Shown here: positions 57,611 through 64,000 of the stretch, one piece after another
Position numbering within the stretch: the stretch's first letter is position 1
Layout of the letters: each line of letters starts with the position of its first letter
Assembly (NCBI GenBank): GCA_946811695.1
Contig: OX328123.1
Location: forward strand, 119,582,015 to 119,646,014
Length of the DNA: 64,000 nucleotides
Source of the DNA: Gonocerus acuteangulatus
Lineage: Eukaryota > Arthropoda > Insecta > Hemiptera > Coreidae
Direction: 5' to 3'
Position numbers and translations under genes: made by a program
The notes under the pieces: generated by a model
Seen by the model: the letters and a program-made list of their open reading frames with translations, nothing else
Databases searched by the model: none
Told to the model about the DNA's origin: nothing

Positions 57611-59915
57611 GGGTCATTCCATATCAAATCAACTCACTTTTTTCCCTCACCATCTCGGATTGTGATGAAATTTGGTGCATCGGTTACATTCATAGGGAAT
57701 AAGAAAACCACCAAATTTCAGCTTAATATCTCAAACGGTTTTCAAAATATGGCCTTGTTTGTCAAGACCTGTCAAAATCGCTCTGCAGTACATCATTTAA
57801 AAGATCAGAACTCCTCTCCTATTTATGTTAAAAACATGGAAAGGGTGTCATCTTTTAGCTCTTTATATGCCCTTTCGAATGATGTGTAACAAATGATAGA
57901 TTATGGGAACAACATTTTTTTTAAAATCAGAAATAAAATTTTAATTTTAAATATTTTTAAAAACGCATTTTTAAAAATTTTCAAAAATTTATATATAATA
58001 GGTTGAATCACCAGTATTTAGTATACCAAGTTTGATAATGGGATGAGAATGGGTTCATAGTCAAAAAAATCTTTTATTATTGGCTGTTTCTTACAATATC
58101 TAAGTGTTTTAGTATAAAACGCAATACAAATTCCCTGAATGAATACAATCTAAGGTAAAATATTATAACACTTATTTAGATGCCTGTTAAATAAGTAAGA
58201 GAACCTTCAAACCCTATTCTTTGTAAATTCTAATCATTCTTAAATTATAAATTAATGCAGTTTATAAAATTTATTTTAATTATAAGAGATGAATTAAGCA
58301 CTAATGAATTCCGTATCATTTACATTTTAATTGTTTATACCTGAACAAGGTAAAAGACAATTTAAACTCCTGTGGGTTCGTCATAACACTGGATTTTGCA
58401 GAAAATTACAGCATGATTGTGCAAAATGAAGCCCAAAGTTATCACTGGGTTAGTGAACAAGCTACAGTACATCCTTTCTTAATTTATTACAGAGAAGGGG
58501 GTAAACGCAAACATTTAAGCTATGTAATAATTTCAGAATGTCTTGAACACAACACTGTTGCCGTGTACAGTTTTCAAAAGAAGCTTGTTCATTTTTTGAC
58601 CATTAAGTTTGGAGAAGTTCCGCAAAAGTTCATTTATTTTTCTGATGGATTTTTGAAAAAAACGGTTTAGTGAAGCAATGACAATAAAGGGAACTCGACA
58701 ATACCATAGGCTTATACCTGATGCCTCAAGCAAAAATAAGTTATCTGTGAAAATCTTCTCAGAATCAACAGTTTCTTCTCAAGTATCAATATCACCACCA
58801 ACAGACAAAATGATCTTTGCAGACTGTAATGACTATATTAGCGTAGCCTACAACTCTAGCTGGTGGCTTGCGTATATAATCGACAAAAACGAAGACGAAG
58901 ATGAACTAAAAGTTACCTTCCTTCATCCTAAAGGACCTTCTCCGTCATTTAGCTATCAAAGAAGACCCCATGTCTTAAGGCTACCATTTAATGATGCATT
59001 GTGTAAAGTGAATCCAACAATTCTAACAGGAGGAATTTACATCTTATCCAAAGGGGAAATTTTAAGAATCAATGAAATGTTAACCGACTACCTCCAACAC
59101 ATGTAGACCTCATGTAGGTTTGACTATACAATGTTCAACCACTTTTTCACTTTGTAATTAAAATAATTAAATTGAATTAAAACATATGCAATGGTAATGT
59201 TTGAGTTTAATTTTAAAATTATGTATCAAAGAGTTTTTATGTTTAAAAATACGTAAAATTAGTACAAAGCTGCCTTCGGTTCTAAATTCTTTTGAATAAG
59301 AACCCATTGCAATCCCATAATCAAACTTGGTATATTAATTAGTAATAATGTGATCTACTTTATATAAATTTTTGAAAATGTTTGAAAATGCGTTTTTAAA
59401 AATATTTAGGCATCTAAAAAAGTGTTATAATATTTTACCTTAGATTGTATTCATTCAGGGAATTTGTATTGCGTTTTATACCAAAACACTTAGATATTGT
59501 TAGAAACCGCCAATAATAAAAGATTTTTTTGACTATGAACCCATTCTCATTCCATTATCAAACTTGGTATACTAAATACTGGCGATTCAACCTATTTTTA
59601 AAAAAATGTTGTTCCCATAATCTATCATGTGTTACATATCATTCGAAAGGACATATAAAGAGCTAAAAAATGACACCCTTTCCATGTTTTTAACATAAAT
59701 AGGAGAGGAGTTCTGATCTTTTAAATGATGTACTGCAGAGCGATTTTGACAGGTTTTGACAAACTTTATAAGGCCATATTTTGAAAACCGTTAGAGATAT
59801 TAAGCTGAAATTTGGTGGTTTTCTTATTCCCTATGAATGTAACCGATGTACCAAATTTCATCACAATCCGAGATGGTGAGGGAAAAAAGTGTGTTGATTT
59901 GATATGGAATGACCC
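57611..59915. mobile_element. DNA transposon with 0.5-0.6 kb TIRs
   Basis: The ends read GGGTCATTCCATATCAAATC in inverted orientation, flanked by TACA (57607-57610 and 59916-59919), a 4-bp TSD. The left TIR runs to about 58190 and the right one begins at about 59410. The right TIR lacks about 80 bp present in the left, and a fragment of this part and a second TATCAAACTTGG-like copy lie further inside (59312-59405). The centre carries a transposase-like pseudogene. A 4-bp TSD is reported for Sola among others, but I do not assign a superfamily. Confidence 0.85.
58330..59106 (+). pseudogene. Transposase-like protein (DFAENY/FSDG class), internally deleted
   Basis: The frame ending at TAG 58668 reads VITLDFAENYSMIVQNEAQS, HPFLIYY, a CVIS-like block (YVIISECLEHNT) and IYFSDG. 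In uncharacterised metazoan transposon proteins I recall, DFAENY and YFSDG each hold a conserved Asp; the FSDG part is followed by about 150 residues with a THGKG/CDG motif. Here that part is gone. The next frame (58678-59106) gives the C-terminus: a segment around YNSSWWLAYIIDKNED and VTFLHPKGPSPSF, a Tudor/chromo-like barrel signature, then PFNDALCKVNPT. The deletion makes it non-functional. It is the only protein inside the long-TIR element and was probably its transposase. Confidence 0.65.
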
Positions 59916-59919
59916 TACA

Positions 59920-59982
59920 GTAAGATATGATGTTGACCAGGGCTTGATAGTGGACAAACAATATAAGGCAATCAATCAATAA
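59920..59982 (+). pseudogene. RLE-type retrotransposon, 3' part of the interrupted ORF
   Basis: After the right TACA the frame of 57440-57610 continues in phase with VRYDVDQG and LIVDKQYKAI and ends at TAA 59980-59982. VRxD/E plus VDKxxKAI is what follows the DPT strand in the relative at 38.2 kb. The continuation confirms both the TSD and the frame. Confidence 0.75.
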
Positions 59983-60148
59983 AATAATTTATTTGTTTTT
60001 GAGAATGTATCCCATAGAAATAAGAGTGTTTACTATTCATAAATGTATATAGCATTTTATAATCTTATAATAAAATCCCCCCCCCAAAAAAAAGCTTTAC
60101 AAACATAAATTAATTAAAGAAATATGTACATATATATAAATAGATTTA

Positions 60149-60193
<45 letters not shown>
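60149..60193. repeat. (TA)n microsatellite
   Basis: TA tract of about 45 bp between the retrotransposon remnant and the minus-strand fragment. Confidence 0.95.
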
Positions 60194-60197
<4 letters not shown>

Positions 60198-60216
60198 TTC
60201 ATTAATATTTGTTTGT

Positions 60217-60480
60217 TTAAATATTAATTGGATTTATTCTTCTAACATAATGGATAAAGTGGAGTAGAGCCCAAAGTGAATAGATTGGGCAACAGCAATA
60301 GAAATGGGTTTCATTGGCCTGACTATTACAAATATTGCATGGATCTTGTGGTGTTAATTGGTGAGAAGTTCTATTGTACGAAAGCCTGATAAATTTTATG
60401 CTGGCTGTTCGAATTTGAGTTAGAAGATTCTGCTGTGAATAAGAGAGTTTCAAACAACATAAGGCAATCTATGAGAAATG
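60217..60480 (-). pseudogene. LINE C-terminal fragment, minus strand
   Basis: A minus-strand frame of about 85 codons reads CCLKLSYSQQNLLTQIRTAS, then DPCNICNSQANETHFYCCCP and IYSLWALLHFIHYV, ending at 60217. The C-x2-C...E-T-x-H-F-x3-C-P pattern followed by a hydrophobic helix is the common zinc-binding C-terminus of APE-type LINE polymerases (jockey/CR1-like). The preceding Q-I-R-T-A-S and F-I-R-L-S-Y fit the helical segment before it. Upstream polymerase motifs are not found. It lies opposite in orientation to the RLE-type remnant. Confidence 0.5.
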
Positions 60481-60493
60481 CATTTGTTACCTG

Positions 60494-60718
60494 ATGAAGA
60501 AATTCTCAGCGAATTTTACGGAGAAAGAGATTTCGATGTATGACGTCTTTGGTTGTGGGCGAGAGGAGCCATTCCGAGGACTTCAGCAGCATTTTTCCGA
60601 AAATACGAAAAATAGTTCGAATATTCGCCCAAACTGGCCGATGCCACTATTGGAGACTCGCGAAGAATCCTCCACCACTATTTATGCAAGTGACCTAATG
60701 GAAGATATATACGAATGA
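60494..60718 (+). CDS. Hypothetical 74-codon ORF
   Basis: The frame opens at ATG 60494 and stops at TGA 60716-60718. The product is balanced, with FGCGREEPFRGLQQHF and NIRPNWPMPLLETREESSTT, ending in an acidic DLMEDIYE. It looks protein-like compared with its surroundings, and the DNA is GC-richer. I find no known domain. The opposite-strand LINE fragment ends just upstream, so this could belong to another unrecognised transposon or be a stray exon. There is no splice signal I would trust on either side. Confidence 0.3.
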   Translation: MKKFSANFTEKEISMYDVFGCGREEPFRGLQQHFSENTKNSSNIRPNWPMPLLETREESSTTIYASDLMEDIYE

Positions 60719-61871
60719 ATATTAGAGGGAAAAAGTGATCTTGGATTTACCTATCTCTCTTTTTATTCACGAATTTTAGGAGACTGTTTTCTTGGAGACC
60801 GATGAACCTCCTACTAGGAGTGATTAGTAGGCAGTATAATAGCAACCCATTTACTCGGAGTGCTGGTAACGCACAATTCATGAAGTGTTTTATGACCTTG
60901 AAATGTTTGTATATTGCATATCTTGTGGAGATAATTAGGTAAGTATTTGTTTGCTAGACTTCCCTTGGGACACAGGTACTTCACGCAAAGGAGAAAGGTG
61001 CAAAACAATATGGCCCAAGAAAGTGTTTTATTCAGAAGCCACCAATCTTTAAAGTAAAATTAAGGTAAGGTTACAATGAATAAAAAATAAAGTAGACTTT
61101 TAAGGGGGTTAACGTGTTAAATAAAACCCCAAAATTGTGTTGTTTTTTTTAAATATTAAATGAAGTGCGATTTGAACACCATGTTTAAAAAACATAACTA
61201 AAAATAATTACAAAAGGGTAGACATTTTTCGTGGGGTTTAATTATCAGATAACATGAAAATAAATGTTGCAGAGCCGTACGATAAGCGATACGACGCAAT
61301 TTTTCATTACATGATACGAATTCTGTGTAATTCTCAGGGCTATGGAGGGGAAAGAGAGAGCAGTTAGAATATATGCATTATGGAAATACTAGAGATAAAG
61401 CACATGCACTGTTGCATTATATGGATTTAGTTGTGTTAGCTGAGATATTGATTATTAAATGACAATAACCACTCCTTTATAAGCCCTGTTTGCATACAAT
61501 CCAATGCACACGTGAATATGCACTTGAATCATTCAAGTGCAACATTTACAGGTTGATTTAGATCTAATTGCTGGCCGGAATGAAATCTATGAGGCATTTC
61601 GGTACTAATGGACGAGCAATATCCATGAATGAGTAAATTACAGGATTAGACCTTGCTATTGTCTTAGGCATTAACGCTCTCATGACGATATAGTTGTGCG
61701 GGGAATCTATTGTTGGTCGCTTACAATAGATGTCAGGATGCTGGCTGGCTCTTAGGTTTGGATCAAAGGATTAGCTATTTGACTCTATGCTCTAGCTGGA
61801 GCCATTGTCATATTGTCTAGTCCTAGTTGACATTTCCTTCATTTCCGATACTTTAAAATTTAGTGTTATAG
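60719..61871. other. No supported gene
   Basis: Mixed AT-rich sequence without recognisable motifs. The minus-strand 64-codon ORF at 60814-61008 is unassigned. Confidence 0.4.
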
Positions 61872-61875
61872 TTAA

Positions 61876-63618
61876 GGGGTAATACTACCTTGTCCCCGTT
61901 TTTTTGTTTATAATTTTTTTATGGGCTAAAATTCTTCCTTAAGTTAAAATTATATCCATGAGTGTTTATGTGAAGAAAAATGTTGTTAATGGGCAAAAAA
62001 TACGATTTTCCGAGTGAACGGTGCTGGTTTCAATATTTTTTTAAGAGATCTTCGATTGGTCCCTTTTTAATTTTTTAGTAGTTTACTCAAGCTGACGTAC
62101 TTGCTCGGACGGCTACAAGACAAAACCGACAGGACACAGACAAAGTTACATTACAAGATCTGCAAATCGAAGTAAGAAGGTTTATTACAGAAAAGTGGCA
62201 GAAATCTTGGCACAGGACGACAGAAAACAAACTTCGCGAAATAAAACAGACGGTAGGTGAATGGCCTTCAAGCAAAAGGGATAATAGAAGAGACGAAGTG
62301 ATATTATGCCGCTTAAGAATTGGCCATTCCCGACTGACACATTCTTATCTCATGACAAGACAGGGCAGACCGACATGTACACAGTGTAACACACCGCTGA
62401 CTATAAAGCACATACTTACTGAATGTTTACAGCGACAAAACTATGACTTACCTTACAATATGACTGAATTACTCGGCGATGGAAGCAAATATATAGATAA
62501 CATACTGAACTACCTCAACAAGACCAACCTCCTAAACAAATTATAATTATAATTAAACATGAACAAATTATAACAGGACATACACACATATATGTGTATG
62601 TATTTTATTTGTCTTAAAATGTTAAAACTATACAGCCGTACTATACTAAAATCTTACATTTGACAATATAAAACTAACAGGAGTGTGAAACCTCCTTTAA
62701 CCAACTTAATTGATTATGTGTATAAACTTCATGCATTATTATAATATTGATTTTTCATATATTCAAGTATATTGTAAAATTGTATTCTCTTATAAATAGA
62801 TGTGTATATAAATTTCAATTTGTATATTTGGCCAAAAATTTGTAAAATAAGATTGTATTTAATTAGATGTATTTAATTAGTTGTATTTAATTAGATGTAA
62901 TTTTCGTATGTATATTATATATGTAATTTTTGTTCTGAGCGAGTCGCCTTAGTTACGGTCGCTCATAAATAAATAAATAAATAATTTTTTAGTTAGGTTT
63001 TCTTTGCCCCTCCGTCAATACATTACAAAATAAAAAAAAAATATATTTATTACAAGAAAGTATGCAAAAAAATAAAATAAAATAGGAAATAAAAATACAT
63101 TTCATAACATTATACTTTAAAGACATTTTCTCAAAACTATGTTTTTCAAATCGGGCTATACTCTGGCGTCTTCAATTATTGCCCGATCGACTTTTAAATT
63201 CAAATTTTACCTGCAGCTTTATAATGATATTTGCTAGTAAATTACGTAGGATGTTTTCGATTCATATAATTATAACGATTTTATGGCCTATTTTCGACGG
63301 ATTTTGTAATAGACAAATGAATAATTCTTCACCATATTCGGAAAAATTAAAATTTTTTAAAAATACTACGTACGAGATTTAACCTTCTTCTCTCAAAAGA
63401 GAGAGAGACCTTCTTCACCCGTGAAATAAGATGGCTTCGGTTCGTCACTCACTGCGCCGCCATTTTTTTTTTCGAAGAATTAAAAATTATTTTTGTGGAT
63501 ACTTTAACATACCTTTAAAAACGTTTGACATAAATAATGGAAAAATATTGATTTTTTTGCTCTTTATAAATACAAGGAAACGACTTTGATTTGCTATCGC
63601 ACAAGGTAGCATTACCCC
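61876..63618. mobile_element. TTAA-flanked DNA element (Kolobok- or piggyBac-like MITE)
   Basis: The TIRs start GGGGTAATACTACCTTGT on the left and GGGGTAATGCTACCTTGT on the right (17 of 18 positions), each next to TTAA (61872-61875 and 63619-63622). A TTAA TSD with a G-starting TIR suits Kolobok better than piggyBac, whose TIRs start with C. About 900 bp of its length is a later LINE insertion, leaving a non-coding element of about 830 bp. Confidence 0.75.
62080..62981 (+). mobile_element. I-like LINE copy, 5'-truncated, with 12-bp TSD
   Basis: TAATTTTTTAGT flanks it exactly (62068-62079 and 62982-62993). The copy starts inside RNase H (QADVLARTATRQ). One frame stays open to TAA at 62544-62546, through WQKSWHRTTENKL, RLRIGHSRLTHSYLM, CTQCNTPLTIKHILTECLQR and LNKTNLLNKL. 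Having no stop or frameshift, it is among the youngest LINE pieces here. The 3' UTR has TATATGTGTATGTA and three TGTATTTAATTAGAT units (about 62852-62897). It ends in the hairpin GAGCGAGTCGCC...GGTCGCTC and a (TAAA)n tail. It interrupts the TTAA-flanked element and so is younger than it. Confidence 0.9.
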
Positions 63619-63756
63619 TTAATACAACCAGTGAAACATATTCCGATGATTCTAGCTACTCAGGTAGCGCTCCTGCCCAAAAGTCAAATAAACGCTTATT
63701 AGGACAATTCGGAATAAATAAATGGGTTGGGTATGATTTTTTTTTTTTCATTCGAT
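63619..63756. other. No recognised feature
   Basis: Short AT-rich spacer with a T11 run. Confidence 0.4.
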
Positions 63757-63938
63757 AAAAACTAAATACACGACTACTCCAAACTGATAAGTATAAGTAG
63801 TATTACATAAACGGGAAAAACTAAATACACGACTACTCCAAACTGATAAGTATAAGTAGTGTTACATAAACGGGAAAAACTAAATACACGACTACTCCAA
63901 ACTGATAAGTATAAGTAGTATTATATAAACGGGAAAAA
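63757..63938. repeat. 59-bp tandem repeat, three copies
   Basis: Units start AAAAACTAAATACACGACTA at 63757 (with one A fewer), 63816 and 63875, an exact period of 59. They are nearly identical: units two and three each differ by a single base or two from the first (GTATTACAT, GTGTTACAT, GTATTATAT). Confidence 0.9.
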
Positions 63939-64000
63939 TGTTCTTTTAGTTTATTTTGTCATTCAAATATCGATATTGACCGAATTTTTTACAAATCTCG

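Noticed and set aside
57440..57889. A single 149-codon gene
   Set aside because: Only the first 57 codons belong to a retrotransposon; the rest reads into the TIR of an inserted DNA transposon.
63757..63938. CRISPR-like array
   Set aside because: The direct repeats are contiguous 59-bp units without unique spacers, and the DNA is of eukaryotic type.

Overview
This 64 kb window looks like an AT-rich, repeat-dominated animal nuclear genome, most likely an arthropod (probably an insect). I see no intact host protein gene, rRNA operon or functional tRNA. What can be recognised is mobile DNA: tRNA- and 5S rRNA-derived SINEs, APE-type and RLE-type non-LTR retrotransposons, degraded IS630/mariner-like transposases, and several DNA elements with clear terminal inverted repeats (TIRs) and target-site duplications (TSDs). 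There are also many long (TA)n, (GT)n, (GA)n, (A)n and (T)n tracts. The arthropod assignment rests on the protein families (RTE-like, I-like, RLE-type and IS630-like elements as known from insects) and is an inference.

Layout. 1-3.6 kb: an RTE-like LINE remnant holding a full SINE (12-bp TSD), then a hAT-like element (8-bp TSD TTAATAAC) and a second SINE (9-bp TSD). 6.7-7.5 kb: a SINE and a 5S-derived element on the minus strand. 8.4-9.8, 33.3-34.5 and 42.3-43.4 kb: three copies, plus a decayed one at 39.5 kb, of a Helentron/HINE-like element with about 143-bp internal monomers, a microsatellite and a 3' hairpin. 18.7-23.7 kb: the longest retrotransposon, an I-like LINE with endonuclease, reverse transcriptase and RNase H, broken by stops and frameshifts. 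Truncated relatives lie at 15.0, 32.4, 51.3 and 62.1 kb. 24-32 kb: another 5S-derived element, two copies of a short MITE, two degraded transposases, a 586-bp TIR element and a 58-bp perfect palindrome. 38.2 kb: the 3' end of an RLE-type retrotransposon. 47.3 kb: two SINE heads facing each other. 48.0 and 50.5 kb: two further MITEs.

The most informative stretch is 55.4-60 kb. A Transib-like element (TIR heptamer CACAGTG, 5-bp TSD CGCCG) sits inside a SINE tail. Directly beyond it, a 2.3 kb element with 0.5-0.6 kb TIRs and a 4-bp TSD (TACA) interrupts the reading frame of an RLE-type retrotransposon. The inner element carries an internally deleted protein of a DFAENY...FSDG class. At 61.9-63.6 kb a TTAA-flanked element is itself interrupted by a 5'-truncated I-like LINE with a 12-bp TSD.

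Nothing here works together as a pathway. The value of the window is as a record of nested transposition in which relative order can be read from TSDs. All assignments come from reading the sequence and from remembered family motifs; no database search was run.
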